Positions 1 to 8,958 are shown, numbered from the stretch's first letter. The stretch is DNA of 64,000 bases from JBKEDC01 sp047972995 (GCA_047972995.1 JBKEBD010000002.1:62001-126000), one strand, 5' to 3'. Notes: a model not told the origin generated them from the letters alone. Translations and numbers: made by a program.

Positions 1-218
1 TACGACAAGGCTTGAGCCTCTATTATCGGACGCAAAGCATAACGCTGTTTCTCGGTTAGCTTCTTCGAGTCGTTGAGCTGTTCATTATGGAAATCGGCGG
101 GCAAAATAACTGCCGCAGCCACTACCGGACCCGACAGGCAGCCTCGCCCAGCTTCATCGCAGCCCGCTTCCAAGCGACCTTCTTCGAGGAAAAGTTGTAA
201 GTTCGTTTTCATTGGCAT
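1..218 (-). CDS. rnhB: Ribonuclease HII, N-terminal part (cut by window edge)
   Basis: Only the first 72 codons are inside the window; the rest lies beyond position 1. The translation reads MPMKTNLQLF then EAGCDEAGRGCLSGPVVAAA, which is the RNase HII active-site segment: the DEAGRG motif carries the first catalytic Asp and Glu. It is followed by the conserved LNDSKKLTEKQR segment. The enzyme cleaves RNA in RNA:DNA hybrids and removes single ribonucleotides from DNA. Two in-frame ATGs lie two codons apart (218 and 212) and I cannot choose between them. Identification is firm despite truncation. Confidence 0.93.
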   Translation of the reverse strand, partial: MPMKTNLQLFLEEGRLEAGCDEAGRGCLSGPVVAAAVILPADFHNEQLNDSKKLTEKQRYALRPIIEAQALS

Positions 219-246
219 ATCGAGATATAAGACACCGTTTGGTTAA

Positions 247-1665
247 TTAGTAGATCATGCCAATGATTGTGGCCGACATGAGCGATGCTAAAGTTCCCGC
301 CAATAATGCCAATGGTCCGAACTTCGACAACTGACTGCGTTTATTTGGGGCAAGTGCGCCAATTCCACCAATCTGAATGCCAATTGATGCTATGTTGGCA
401 AATCCGCACAAAATGTAGGTGGACATGATAACTGACTTATATTCGGCAAATGCGCCCAAAGCTTTCAAGTCGGAAAGGCTAATATAACCGATGAATTCGG
501 TCAGAATGAGTTTCTCCCCCATCAATCGACCTACCAATGCCATGTCTTGCGGGCAAACTCCTATCAACCACATGATAGGCGCAAAAAGATAGCCCAAAAT
601 GAACTGCAATGAGAAGCTATCGAACTGCCCGTTAGTAACATTGGTAATCCAGTTGTTTAAGCCAATATGACCGCCAATAAATCCTAGTATATAATTCAGC
701 ATGGCAATAAGAGCGATAAAAGCTAAAAGCATTCCCCCCACGTTTACTGCCAACTTCACCCCCTCGCTCGTTCCATTTGAAATGGCATCAAGTTCATTTG
801 TTCCAATTTTTTCTTTGCTCACCTCAACATCGGTGCTCACCTCTTCGGTGTTAGGCACCAAAATTTTGGCAAACACTACCGCCGCTGGCGCAGCCATTAC
901 TGAGGCTATAAGCAAGTGTTTAGCAAACTCCAAACGAAGCACAGGATCGCTTCCACCAAGCATATCGATGTAAGCCGCTAGCACACCACCTGCCAAGGTG
1001 GCCATACCTCCCGACATAACCAACATGATTTCTGAAGCGTTCATTTTAGGAATATAGGCCTTAATCATAAGTGGCGACTCGGTTTGTCCTAAGAAAATGT
1101 TTCCGGCTACCGAAAGCGATTCAGCTCCTGAAAGCTTCATCAAGCGCGTAAATACCCACGCCATGGCCCACACTACCTTCTGAATAATTCCCCAATAGAA
1201 CAACAAACTTGTGAGTGCCGAAAAGAACACAATGGTGGGTAGCACTTGGAAAGCAAAGATGCTTCCGAAGGTTTCTGTATCGAGCAAAGAGCCAAAAAGG
1301 AAACCGCTTCCCGCTCGGGTGAAATCAAGAATTTTCACAAAAATCTTGCCGAAAAACTCGAAGCCACTACGCACGAAAGGCACATAGAGCACACTAACAG
1401 CAAGCACCATCTGAATGCCAATTCCCACGCCAACGGTTCGCCAGTTTATGCTTTTGCGGTCGCGCGAAAACAACCATGCAATACCTATGAGCACTGCCAT
1501 GCCTAGCAAACCGCGAAGCAAGTTTACTATGCTGAAAGCGCTGGATTCATGGCTTAATAAAATGTTTGATGTAGCTTTTGCAGCCTCAGCAGCTTCTTGG
1601 GCAAGACCAAGCTGAGGAATAAGTATTACGGTCAACAGACCTAATGTTCTATATACTGTTTTCAT
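247..1665 (-). CDS. Concentrative nucleoside transporter, NupC/CNT family
   Basis: An integral inner-membrane protein of about 472 residues that imports nucleosides by cation symport. The N-terminus has a short hydrophobic leader followed by QEAAEAAKATSN, then multiple membrane spans. CNT signatures are visible: GQTESPLMIKAYIPKM (the nucleoside-binding hairpin) and, later, NKRSQLSKFGPLALLAGTLA in the last helices. I start at the ATG at 1665 (MKTVYRTLGL); an upstream in-frame ATG at 1701 would add 12 residues unlike the family. A TATATTTG box (1670-1677) sits directly before the chosen start. It lies just upstream of rnhB on the same strand with a 28-bp gap, so the two may be cotranscribed. 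Confidence 0.9.
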   Translation of the reverse strand: MKTVYRTLGLLTVILIPQLGLAQEAAEAAKATSNILLSHESSAFSIVNLLRGLLGMAVLIGIAWLFSRDRKSINWRTVGVGIGIQMVLAVSVLYVPFVRSGFEFFGKIFVKILDFTRAGSGFLFGSLLDTETFGSIFAFQVLPTIVFFSALTSLLFYWGIIQKVVWAMAWVFTRLMKLSGAESLSVAGNIFLGQTESPLMIKAYIPKMNASEIMLVMSGGMATLAGGVLAAYIDMLGGSDPVLRLEFAKHLLIASVMAAPAAVVFAKILVPNTEEVSTDVEVSKEKIGTNELDAISNGTSEGVKLAVNVGGMLLAFIALIAMLNYILGFIGGHIGLNNWITNVTNGQFDSFSLQFILGYLFAPIMWLIGVCPQDMALVGRLMGEKLILTEFIGYISLSDLKALGAFAEYKSVIMSTYILCGFANIASIGIQIGGIGALAPNKRSQLSKFGPLALLAGTLASLMSATIIGMIY

Positions 1666-1669
1666 GCAA

Positions 1670-1677
1670 CAAATATA
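1670..1677 (-). promoter_or_regulatory. Candidate -7 box TATATTTG before nupC-like gene
   Basis: On the minus strand the sequence TATATTTG matches the Bacteroidota -7 consensus TAnnTTTG. It ends only 4 nt before the chosen ATG, so the transcript would be leaderless or nearly so. No clear -33 TTG at the usual spacing. Confidence 0.4.
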
Positions 1678-1787
1678 CAAATACTTTAACGTATGTTTCA
1701 AGGTTGACCTGCTTTTTTCCTTTGTTTACGCAACAGATGGAAATAATAAAGTATTCACGTTCGAACTACAAACTAACGATAACTTGG

Positions 1788-1850
1788 CTATAAGCTTTAG
1801 GCTTATGGTTAATGTTTCTCCTGTGTACTGAAAAGCTGCCTATAGCCTGC
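1788..1850 (-). repeat. Dispersed palindromic repeat, family with AGGAGAA core (copy 1 of 4)
   Basis: About 60 bp nearly identical to 31631-31690 and, inverted, to 32036-32100; a diverged copy lies at 38063-38117. Read on the minus strand the shared skeleton is AGGCTATAGGCAGC, then AGGAGAAA, then ATTAACCATAAGCC, then AAAGCTTA. The outer parts are inverted repeats (AGGCTA and TAAGCCTA), so it can fold. It lies between nupC and comF and overlaps the longest possible comF reading frame, which argues against that long start. Confidence 0.75.
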
Positions 1851-1928
1851 TGCAAAACTGTTTTATCTTTCTTTGTCAGCATTAATTTTCTTCCTACCTT
1901 AGCAATTTACCCAAATAATGTAACTACT

Positions 1929-2627
1929 GTGCCCAATCTGAATCTTCAACTAACGAATTTTCTCGACTTGCTCATACCTCGAATGTGCGTTTGCTGCAAG
2001 CAAAAACTCTTGAGCTCTGAAAAGTTCATTTGTTTGAATTGTTTGATAAAGCTGCCGCTATCTAACGATTGGGAGTTCAAGCAAAACAGCTTGCATGAGC
2101 GACTGCTTGAGTTTATTCCTGTTGAACAAGCTGCTGCCCTCATGGCTTGCGAGACGGAAAGTAAATATCAGCAGCTTGTGTATGCGTTAAAATATGAAGA
2201 TAGACCCCAATTGGGTAATTACTTTGGCGAAATGCTCGGGCGATTGATAGGCTCTAACGACGATTTAGCTCATGCCGACTATATTTGCCCCATTCCACTC
2301 CACCCCAAAAAGCAACAGAAAAGAGGATACAACCAAAGTGTGCACTTGGCGCAAGGCGTAGCTAAACAAACAGGCATCTGCTTTAATGACACCAACCTCG
2401 TTCGCACGGTGAACACACGCACCCAAACAAAGCTAGACATTCACGAGCGACAACAAAACATGAAGGGCGTCTTTCGCTGCATCGATCCCCAATTATTTCA
2501 AGATAAGCACATCATTCTCATCGACGATGTAGTAACCACCGGCGCGACTATCAGTTCGTGTGTTTACGCCATATTGCCCCAATGCAATGCGCGCATAAGT
2601 GTGCTTTGCTTAAGTAGAATTATTTAA
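1929..2627 (+). CDS. comF: ComF family phosphoribosyltransferase-like protein
   Basis: About 232 residues. The N-terminal part carries a four-cysteine zinc-binding cluster (IPRMCVCCKQ and later FICLNCLIKLP). The C-terminal half is a type I PRTase fold with the PRPP-binding motif HIILIDDVVTTGATI and the upstream KKQQKRGYNQS motif typical of ComF. Proteins of this family act in DNA uptake and processing in competent bacteria; in non-competent species the role is uncertain. Start choice: the open frame extends to an ATG at 1812, but that region is a dispersed repeat. A GTG at 1929 gives VPNLNLQLTNFLDLLIPR, which matches the usual ComF N-terminus. Start confidence is moderate. Confidence 0.85.
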   Translation: MPNLNLQLTNFLDLLIPRMCVCCKQKLLSSEKFICLNCLIKLPLSNDWEFKQNSLHERLLEFIPVEQAAALMACETESKYQQLVYALKYEDRPQLGNYFGEMLGRLIGSNDDLAHADYICPIPLHPKKQQKRGYNQSVHLAQGVAKQTGICFNDTNLVRTVNTRTQTKLDIHERQQNMKGVFRCIDPQLFQDKHIILIDDVVTTGATISSCVYAILPQCNARISVLCLSRII

Positions 2628-2693
2628 ACTATGAGTTAGCCGATTTACTTACACAGCAGCTTCGCACGGTGCCACTTCGCACTAAACTTTACT

Positions 2694-2887
2694 AACCTGA
2701 GTTTCAGATAAGATTTTGCCTCAGGTAGTTCTGCTTTTGAACAGAAATTTTGGATTTTTTACGAAGGAATATCGGGATATTTCGAGTAGAAAAGGCGGAA
2801 TCTATGCCAAAAACAGAACAAAAGGCTTCTAAGTGCAGCTATTTTTGAAATAAATCCTGTGGCAAAATCTTATCTGAAACTCAGCTT
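2694..2887. mobile_element. MITE-like element, full-length copy with 3-bp target duplication
   Basis: A 194-bp non-coding element bounded by inverted termini: AACCTGAGTTTCAGATAAG at the left and its near-perfect complement at the right, continuing as GATTTTGCC on both sides. It is flanked by direct ACT repeats (2691-2693 and 2888-2890). The body is shared with 15751-15916 (166 bp) and with a truncated copy at 9226-9310. There is no open frame for a transposase, so it would be mobilised in trans. Its right end lies inside the 3' end of the neighbouring glycosyltransferase gene. Confidence 0.85.
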
Positions 2888-4006
2888 ACTAATTGCCAAC
2901 AGTTTTTTAGTCATAATACCCCATGCGAATTTTTGTTTTTCTTCTTTCACATTGGCTGTAAATTCTTCCAATTTATTTTCATCGAAGAATCGTAAGATGC
3001 TATCGGCAATAGAACTCACATCCACAGGACACACATAGCCCACCTTGCCATCAGGACAAAGCTCTTTCAGCCCGCCAACATCGGTTACTACCATGGGCTT
3101 ATTGAAATGATATGCCACCTGCATTACCCCACTTTGCGTGGCGCTCTTGTAAGGCTGTACCACCAAATCGGAAGCGCAGAAATAGTATTTCACCGCTTCG
3201 TCGGAAATAAAGAACGTATGTTCCAACACACGATCGGCAATATCTAATTTTTCTATCAATCGCTGATATTTATCTGGACTGGCATAGTACTCTCCTGCCA
3301 CAATCAGCTTTATGTTTTTTCGGGTAAATCGCACATCGCTCATGGCCTGATAAAGCAAATCGAGCCCCTTATAGTCTCTAATCAGACCAAAAGAAAGAAT
3401 ATAGCGATAATTTGGGTCTAGTCTTAATTTAGCCAAAGCCTCTTCTCTGCTCACCGTTTCGCCATAGTTATCAAACAGCGGGTGAGGCGATACATCACGG
3501 GGCTTGCTTACATCAAACGATGCAATATCATCATCTACCGATTGGCTCATCGACATGAAGGCATCAACAGCCCCTACAAAATACTTCGAAAGAATCTTGT
3601 CGCCAATGCGCTTCTCATGCGGAATCATGTTATCCACCAAAGCTACAATCTTGGTGTGCTTGTTTCTTTTCACTCTTCGCAAGATCGTGCCAAAAGCTGG
3701 TGCCATGAGCGGCAACCAATAGCGCACAATAATAACATCGTAATTGGATTTCTGAAGCTGCCCTCCCACCTTCCACCAATTCAGTGGATTTACCGAATTA
3801 ATCATGCGCTCAATTTTCAAACCATCGGGCGGCAATGAACTCGTAAATTGTGTTTCTCCGGGAAATAAAAAACTCGGATATTGGAGAGTAAACGTAACAA
3901 GCTCTACTTCATGCCCTTCAGCCTGAAACTCTTGTGCCAATCGTTCGTTATAGGTAGCAATTCCTCCGCGGTAAGGGTGTGCTGGACCAATTATAGCTAT
4001 CTTCAT
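2870..4006 (-). CDS. Glycosyltransferase family 4 (GT-B fold), 3' end rewritten by MITE
   Basis: A 378-residue cytoplasmic GT-B glycosyltransferase. The N-terminus MKIAIIGPAHPYRGGIATYNERL has the Gly-rich loop of GT4 enzymes. The second domain has the nucleotide-sugar binding region: ILSFGLIRDYKGLDLL, then VVQPYKSATQSGVMQVAYHF with the family E/Q-x7-E-like region, then VVTDVGGLKEL. Likely role is surface glycan synthesis; the acceptor is unknown and no polysaccharide cluster surrounds it. The last six codons, including the TAA stop, are supplied by the inserted MITE. Removing the MITE and one ACT copy restores AGT AAA GTT TAG, so the ancestral protein ended ISKV. A TATCTTCG box at 4028-4035 is a candidate promoter. 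Confidence 0.88.
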   Translation of the reverse strand: MKIAIIGPAHPYRGGIATYNERLAQEFQAEGHEVELVTFTLQYPSFLFPGETQFTSSLPPDGLKIERMINSVNPLNWWKVGGQLQKSNYDVIIVRYWLPLMAPAFGTILRRVKRNKHTKIVALVDNMIPHEKRIGDKILSKYFVGAVDAFMSMSQSVDDDIASFDVSKPRDVSPHPLFDNYGETVSREEALAKLRLDPNYRYILSFGLIRDYKGLDLLYQAMSDVRFTRKNIKLIVAGEYYASPDKYQRLIEKLDIADRVLEHTFFISDEAVKYYFCASDLVVQPYKSATQSGVMQVAYHFNKPMVVTDVGGLKELCPDGKVGYVCPVDVSSIADSILRFFDENKLEEFTANVKEEKQKFAWGIMTKKLLAISKLSFR

Positions 4007-4138
4007 TTTCCCATCTTAAAGTTTGGGCGAAGATACTTGTTTTAAGCAGAATCACACCAAATCAGATTTAAACGATAAGTTAAATTCAACAAGCCAACAC
4101 CGTCTTTGGCGAAATGACTAAGGAAATTCGAAAATGTT

Positions 4139-4146
4139 TATCTTTG
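4139..4146 (+). promoter_or_regulatory. Candidate -7 box TATCTTTG
   Basis: Perfect match to TAnnTTTG, 106 nt upstream of the M20 deacylase start, implying a leader of about 100 nt. No -33 TTG at ideal distance. Confidence 0.5.
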
Positions 4147-4252
4147 CTTTTCGTGAACTTCTAAAATCGTTTGGAAGAACCAATCGGCATTAAAACCATA
4201 AAAAATTATCCTTATAATTTTCCCAAAATTCGGAATCATTAAAACAAACCCT

Positions 4253-5299
4253 ATGAAAGCATATATCGACTTACTTTGCCAACTGATTGAAACCCCTTCG
4301 TTGAGCCGAAGCGAAGCACAAGCAGCTCAGGTGTTGCGCCAATTCATCGAACGCAGGAATGTTGCTTTTGAAGCCATCAACCAAAACACACTAATTAGAA
4401 ATAAGCATTGGGACGACAGCAAACCCACCATCATGCTCAATTCGCACATCGACACCGTAAAAGCTGCCGAAAACTGGAATTATCCTCCTTTTAAAGCCAC
4501 CTTAGAGGGCAACAAACTCACCGGCTTAGGTAGCAACGATGCCGGGGCATCGGTAGTAACACTCTTGGCGGTATTCATGCACTTTTATGCCGGTGAAAAC
4601 CTTCCTTTCAACTTGCTTTACGTGGCTTCTGCCGAAGAGGAAATGTCGGGAGCCAACGGCATGGAGAGCCTAATACCGAAGCTTGGGAAAATCGACCTTG
4701 CCGTGGTGGGCGAACCCACGCAAATGAATTTAGCAGTTGCCGAAAAAGGACTAATGGTACTCGACTGCAAAGCCGTGGGAAAGGCAGGTCATGCCGCACG
4801 AAATGAAGGCGAAAATGCGCTATACAAAGCACTCGACGACATTAACACCTTACGCAACTATCAGTTTGAGCAGGTATCTGAGTTCTTGGGCGAACTAAAG
4901 ATGAGTGTCACCCAAATTGAAGCGGGTTATCAACACAATGTAGTGCCCGATGTGTGTAAATTTGTTGTTGATGTGCGCACCAATGAACATTATAGCAATC
5001 CTGAAGCATTGCAAATCATTCAAAGTTTGGTTCAAAGCGAAGTCAAGGCTCGCTCTACACGCCTCAACTCATCTCGCATTAACCACACCCACCCTATTGT
5101 GCAACGCGGATTGGCTTTAGCTCGAAAAACATTTGGTTCTCCCACCATGTCCGACCAAGCCCTAATGCCTTTCACCTCCATAAAGATTGGTCCCGGTGAT
5201 AGCGCACGCTCACACACCGCCGATGAATATATTCTCCTAAGCGAAATGAAAGAAGCCTATCAAATTTATATCAATCTATTAGATGGGCTAGTACTGTAA
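4253..5299 (+). CDS. M20 family deacylase, ArgE-type (acetylornithine or succinylcitrulline)
   Basis: A 348-residue cytoplasmic zinc hydrolase. Metal and catalytic residues are in place: HIDTV (His65, catalytic Asp67), GSNDAGAS (bridging Asp96), ASAEEEMSG (general base Glu128, metal Glu129) and GEPTQMNLAVAEKG. The dimerisation domain includes GKAGHAARNEGENA. The conserved C-terminal His is in SARSHTADEY. In Bacteroidota such proteins serve arginine biosynthesis and act on N-acetyl or N-succinyl intermediates; the sequence alone does not tell which. No other arg gene is next to it. A bidirectional terminator follows. Confidence 0.85.
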   Translation: MKAYIDLLCQLIETPSLSRSEAQAAQVLRQFIERRNVAFEAINQNTLIRNKHWDDSKPTIMLNSHIDTVKAAENWNYPPFKATLEGNKLTGLGSNDAGASVVTLLAVFMHFYAGENLPFNLLYVASAEEEMSGANGMESLIPKLGKIDLAVVGEPTQMNLAVAEKGLMVLDCKAVGKAGHAARNEGENALYKALDDINTLRNYQFEQVSEFLGELKMSVTQIEAGYQHNVVPDVCKFVVDVRTNEHYSNPEALQIIQSLVQSEVKARSTRLNSSRINHTHPIVQRGLALARKTFGSPTMSDQALMPFTSIKIGPGDSARSHTADEYILLSEMKEAYQIYINLLDGLVL

Positions 5300-5330
5300 G
5301 CCTGTTATTTTCTACCGAAATACAATAAAT

Positions 5331-5365
5331 CAAAGAGGAAAAAACACCTATATTTTTCCTCTTTG
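5331..5365. terminator. Bidirectional intrinsic terminator
   Basis: Stem CAAAGAGGAAAAA paired with TTTTTCCTCTTTG around a 9-nt loop, immediately after the deacylase gene. Confidence 0.75.
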
Positions 5366-5409
5366 GTCATTTCTTGACATATGTCATGTGTAAGCCATTT
5401 CATAATCCT

Positions 5410-5417
5410 TAGCTTTG
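5410..5417 (+). promoter_or_regulatory. Candidate -7 box TAGCTTTG (orphaned)
   Basis: Matches TAnnTTTG and lies about 50 bp before a broken outer-membrane-protein gene whose signal peptide is missing. Probably the surviving promoter of that pseudogene. Confidence 0.4.
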
Positions 5418-5463
5418 CAATATAAAATATTGTGGTAGCCGAAAAGCATAAAGAGTAGGCAAT

Positions 5464-5772
5464 GCAAAGAACTCTCTTTTTGCTGTTGGTCCAGAAGCTC
5501 GTTACTATTTCTGTTCTTCACACATCAGACTCTTCGTTAACGGAGGTTTAGCTTTCGGAAGCTACAAAGAAACTCTAGGCAACCAAGAGGCTAAAGCTGG
5601 TACTTTTGGTTGAACATTGGGTGCAGGTGCTTCTTATTTCGTAAATGTGCACGTTGCTATCGATCTTTCTCTTGATTATATCGCTACAACGCTTACTGCT
5701 GATAGCGATAGCAAATCAAAACAAAAAAATTCTAGCTTTGGTGCATCTATTGAAGTATCTATCTTCTTCTAG
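5464..5772 (+). pseudogene. Outer membrane beta-barrel protein, 5' truncated with in-frame stop
   Basis: One frame reads KNSLFAVGPEARYYF, then LFVNGGLAFGSYKETLGNQ, then KAGTFG, a TGA stop, then TLGAGASYFVNVHVAIDLSL and a terminal FGASIEVSIFF. Alternating hydrophobic strands and a C-terminal Phe are typical of the small OMP beta-barrel families of Bacteroidota. The TGA most likely replaced a Trp codon (TGG). The signal peptide and first strands are gone. An upstream promoter box and a downstream terminator survive, so decay is recent. A programmed readthrough is conceivable but the missing N-terminus argues against function. Confidence 0.75.
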
Positions 5773-5800
5773 CAGATAAGCCTCAAGCTTTATAACAAGA

Positions 5801-5833
5801 AATCCCACGAACTTGCGTTCATGGGATTTTTTT
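5801..5833 (+). terminator. Intrinsic terminator after OMP pseudogene
   Basis: AATCCCACGAAC pairs with GTTCATGGGATT around TTGC, followed by a T run on the plus strand. Confidence 0.75.
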
Positions 5834-5860
5834 CATTGTTCTAATTCGTTTGCCTAAGGG

Positions 5861-7405
5861 CTACAACTCTTCTTTTACATTCACCAAGCAGTTGTTTCCA
5901 CCTTTTACAAATTGCTTATCATCAAGCTTAATATACTTTGGAGTAATCACACGAGGGAAAGCATTATTTAAAAACACGTTTTCCGAATCGCTCACCTCGA
6001 TTACGCTCGATCCATCATGAGGTTCTTTCGTACGCACATCGTCGAGCACCACTGTTTTACAGTTTTTCACCACAAGCGATGGACCTATTTCAGTGGCTAT
6101 ATCCACATTGTGGAACTCAATATCTGTTCCTAGTTCGCAATGGAAACCCCTTTTGGCTTCCATCTGAATGTTTGAAAGCGACACGTTCGACACTGGCATC
6201 TCTTCAATTCCATGCAGATAACCCGCAACATTTACATCTACTCCAGTTACATTGCTTATGTGAATATTGCGGAAGCTAGGCGTGCGCACACTCAAACGTT
6301 CTGGAGTTTGGTCTTTGTCGTAATAGAGGTTGAAAATGAAAGCCTTCTTCTGAATATTGCGCATAATGATGTTGTCCACACGAATATTTTCGACCACGCC
6401 ACCACGTCCGCGCGATGATTTTAGACGAATACCTGCATCGGTACCATCGAACACACAACCTGTGATGGTGACGTTTTTCACCCCACCCGACATTTCGCTA
6501 CCAATAACCACACCACCATGACCCGCCAACATAATGCAATTGCTAATAGTGATGTTCTCGCACGCTTTACCATAGTCTCTACCATTGCCATCTCTACCCG
6601 ATTTAATTGTCACACAGTCGTCGCCCACGCTAATTTTGCAGTTTGCAATGCGCACATTTTTACACGAAGAGGGGTTAATGCCATCAGTGTTCCAACCATC
6701 ATCAGGATTATCAATCGTAATGCCGTCAATCAGTAGGTTTTCGCAGCCTACGGGGTTTATTGTCCAAAAAGGCGAATTGCGGAAAGTAACTCCTTTAATC
6801 TGAATATTTTCGCTCTCTAAGAACTGCAAAAATGGTGGACGGAAAAACAAATGCTCCATACTTTTGCCATAGTAAGCATCTACCTGCAAGCCTATATTTT
6901 GATCGCCCCACATCTTCTGATATTTATTCAATTCGCCTAGCGAGCCTTCTCTCCAAATCTTATATTGCTCTTGCTTCACAGCTTCCCACCAAGCTTCGCC
7001 ATTACCTTCTAGCACTCCTTCGCCTTTAATAGCCACATTTTTTAAACTATCGCCATAAATTAACGGTTTGAAAGTGGACATGAAAATACCTTCCCAACGC
7101 ACCTTTTTGAAAGGCAAATATTCGTCAAAATCGGTGGTGAATGAAAGGGTGGCACCCGCTTCTAGGTATAACGTAATGTTGTCTGCCATTTCAATAGCAC
7201 CTGTGAGATAAGTTCCCGCAGGGAAATAAATTGTACCACCGCCTTTTTCTGAGGCTTTCTGAATGGTTTTGTTGATTAATGCCGTGCACGATTTCGTGCC
7301 TTTGTTGTTCGCCCCTAATCGTTTCATGTCGTAAGTTTTCGCATGAGCTGAAAACGTTAACACCACAAAAGCGAAAAACAGAACTAATGACTTAATACTT
7401 CTCAT
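5861..7405 (-). CDS. Exported polygalacturonase, GH28
   Basis: 514 residues with a signal peptide (MRSIKSLVLFFAFVVLTFSAHA). The body is a right-handed parallel beta-helix of GH28. Signature motifs occur in order: NTDG near residue 240, GDDC near 261 (paired catalytic Asp), GHGG near 295 (catalytic-site His) and RLKS near 327. The enzyme hydrolyses alpha-1,4-galacturonosyl links of pectin or rhamnogalacturonan, probably in the periplasm. It stands alone on the minus strand, about 32 kb from the main pectin island, with its own promoter. The leader contains a short GC hairpin at 7435-7447. Confidence 0.92.
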   Translation of the reverse strand: MRSIKSLVLFFAFVVLTFSAHAKTYDMKRLGANNKGTKSCTALINKTIQKASEKGGGTIYFPAGTYLTGAIEMADNITLYLEAGATLSFTTDFDEYLPFKKVRWEGIFMSTFKPLIYGDSLKNVAIKGEGVLEGNGEAWWEAVKQEQYKIWREGSLGELNKYQKMWGDQNIGLQVDAYYGKSMEHLFFRPPFLQFLESENIQIKGVTFRNSPFWTINPVGCENLLIDGITIDNPDDGWNTDGINPSSCKNVRIANCKISVGDDCVTIKSGRDGNGRDYGKACENITISNCIMLAGHGGVVIGSEMSGGVKNVTITGCVFDGTDAGIRLKSSRGRGGVVENIRVDNIIMRNIQKKAFIFNLYYDKDQTPERLSVRTPSFRNIHISNVTGVDVNVAGYLHGIEEMPVSNVSLSNIQMEAKRGFHCELGTDIEFHNVDIATEIGPSLVVKNCKTVVLDDVRTKEPHDGSSVIEVSDSENVFLNNAFPRVITPKYIKLDDKQFVKGGNNCLVNVKEEL

Positions 7406-7536
7406 TTATTTTGATTTTTATGGTAATCGATATTTGGGGGGATACCCCCTTGTGTTTACAAAATCCTACAGCAACAATGAGCAAGACTTTCACACATATT
7501 CATGTGTAACTGCAAAATCTAATTAAATTTAAGCCT

Positions 7537-7544
7537 CAAAGATA
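7537..7544 (-). promoter_or_regulatory. Candidate -7 box TATCTTTG for GH28 gene
   Basis: Perfect TAnnTTTG on the minus strand, 131 nt before the GH28 start. The intervening leader contains a compact GGGGGTATCCCCCC hairpin. Confidence 0.55.
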
Positions 7545-7608
7545 TTAGCAATTTCTTTAAACCTAAAATTTAATTTTCCGGAAGTCTCCTCTAAGCGTTT
7601 TTATTGAT

Positions 7609-8958
7609 TTATTTTCCACAATTCTTTGGGTAATCTCGGAAGCTATTGAGTAAAGCCTTAAAGTCGCCTTTATACTCTTCGGTGTAAAGATGCAGACTTT
7701 GCTCAGCTTGCGTTACACCCGAATCTACTATTTTTCTTAATGGTTTCAAATATTCGCTTTCGTCGGTAGTGCAGCATAAATTTGCACGGCGAGTTAAACC
7801 ATCATCGGCTAATTGCAGCATTTTCCGGGCAATATCTAAGGCATTAAGCGTTCCGCTAGTAGCTTTTAACGCTAGCTTTGGCACTTGACGACGCAACTCC
7901 TTCATATCTTCAACTTGCCATGAGCCAATAATTTCATAGGCTTCATTTCGGCTTTGTTTATCGTAGAGCAGGCCCACCCAAAAGGCAGAAAGTGCCGCAA
8001 TATGCCCCACACAACTTGCATCGGCACCACGCATTTCAATATATTTCTTCAATCGTACATCGGGGAACACGGTTGTGCAGTGGGTTTCCCAATCGTCGAT
8101 AGTGGGTTTCTCGGTGTGCTTGCCATTCATAAAATCGCGGAAAGTCATGCCCTCTGCCGACAGGTATTTTCCCCCACGATAAATGAAATACATCGGCACA
8201 TCAAGAAGATAATCTACCCAACGTTCGAAGTTGAAATCATCATCGAAAACAAAATCGAGAAATCCACAGCGATCGGCATCGGTATCATTCCAAATTTCGG
8301 TGCGGTAGGTAAGGTATCCATTAGGCTTTCCTTGGGCGAAAGGCGAATTAGCAAAGATGGCAGAAGCAATGGGTTGTAAGGCTTGTGCAATGCGCATCTT
8401 CACAATCATATCTTGTTCATCGGCATAATCGAGGTTCACCTGAATGGTTGCTGTACGCGTCATCATGTGCAGACCTAGCGAACCCACTTTGGGCATATAT
8501 TCACGCATTATACGATATCTTTCTTTGGGCATCCATGGCACATCTTCTACCATCCACAAGGGGTCGATGCCCATAGGGAGGGTGAAAAAATTCAGCTCAT
8601 GACAAATGCGTGAAAGCGTGTCGAAGTGCTTTTGAGTTTCCACATAAGTTTGGTGCATCGTTTTGAAATTCTTGCCCGACAGCTCAAACTGTCCTCCGGG
8701 TTCGAGGGTAATTGATGCACCATCTTTCGACAATCCGATGAGGTTTTCACCTTCCATAATGCTATCCCACCCCTCTTGCTTAATGGCTTCAAGCACTCGT
8801 TTTATGCCCGGTTCTGTGCCGTAAGCCAAACGAGTGTAATCGGTAGCATTATAGAGGAATTTCTCGTGTTCAGTTCCGATACCCCAATCCTCAAACGGAG
8901 TATTCCCATCATGAAAATATTGAATGAGTTGAGATTTTTTTGTTATGATTGTGTTCAT
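7609..8958 (-). CDS. gshA: Glutamate-cysteine ligase, plant/GCS2 type
   Basis: 449 residues, the normal length of the plant-type class. Family segments are clear: WGIGTEHEKFLY (ATP/Glu binding), ITLEPGGQFELSG, LGLHMMTRTATIQVNLDY and FRDFMNGKH. It joins glutamate and cysteine with ATP to give gamma-glutamylcysteine, the first step of glutathione synthesis, in the cytoplasm. Its partner, a GshF-like ATP-grasp, lies upstream on the same strand at 9393-10394, separated by a dinD relic with a MITE fragment. Plant-type GCL is mostly known from proteobacteria and plants, so this gene is a candidate for ancient transfer. Confidence 0.87.
   Translation of the reverse strand: MNTIITKKSQLIQYFHDGNTPFEDWGIGTEHEKFLYNATDYTRLAYGTEPGIKRVLEAIKQEGWDSIMEGENLIGLSKDGASITLEPGGQFELSGKNFKTMHQTYVETQKHFDTLSRICHELNFFTLPMGIDPLWMVEDVPWMPKERYRIMREYMPKVGSLGLHMMTRTATIQVNLDYADEQDMIVKMRIAQALQPIASAIFANSPFAQGKPNGYLTYRTEIWNDTDADRCGFLDFVFDDDFNFERWVDYLLDVPMYFIYRGGKYLSAEGMTFRDFMNGKHTEKPTIDDWETHCTTVFPDVRLKKYIEMRGADASCVGHIAALSAFWVGLLYDKQSRNEAYEIIGSWQVEDMKELRRQVPKLALKATSGTLNALDIARKMLQLADDGLTRRANLCCTTDESEYLKPLRKIVDSGVTQAEQSLHLYTEEYKGDFKALLNSFRDYPKNCGK

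Noticed and set aside
1812..1928. N-terminal extension of ComF from ATG 1812
   Set aside because: It is encoded by a dispersed repeat and is not ComF-like; a GTG at 1929 fits the family better.
5464..5772. Selenocysteine or programmed TGA readthrough in the OMP gene
   Set aside because: The gene also lacks its N-terminus, so plain decay explains the stop.
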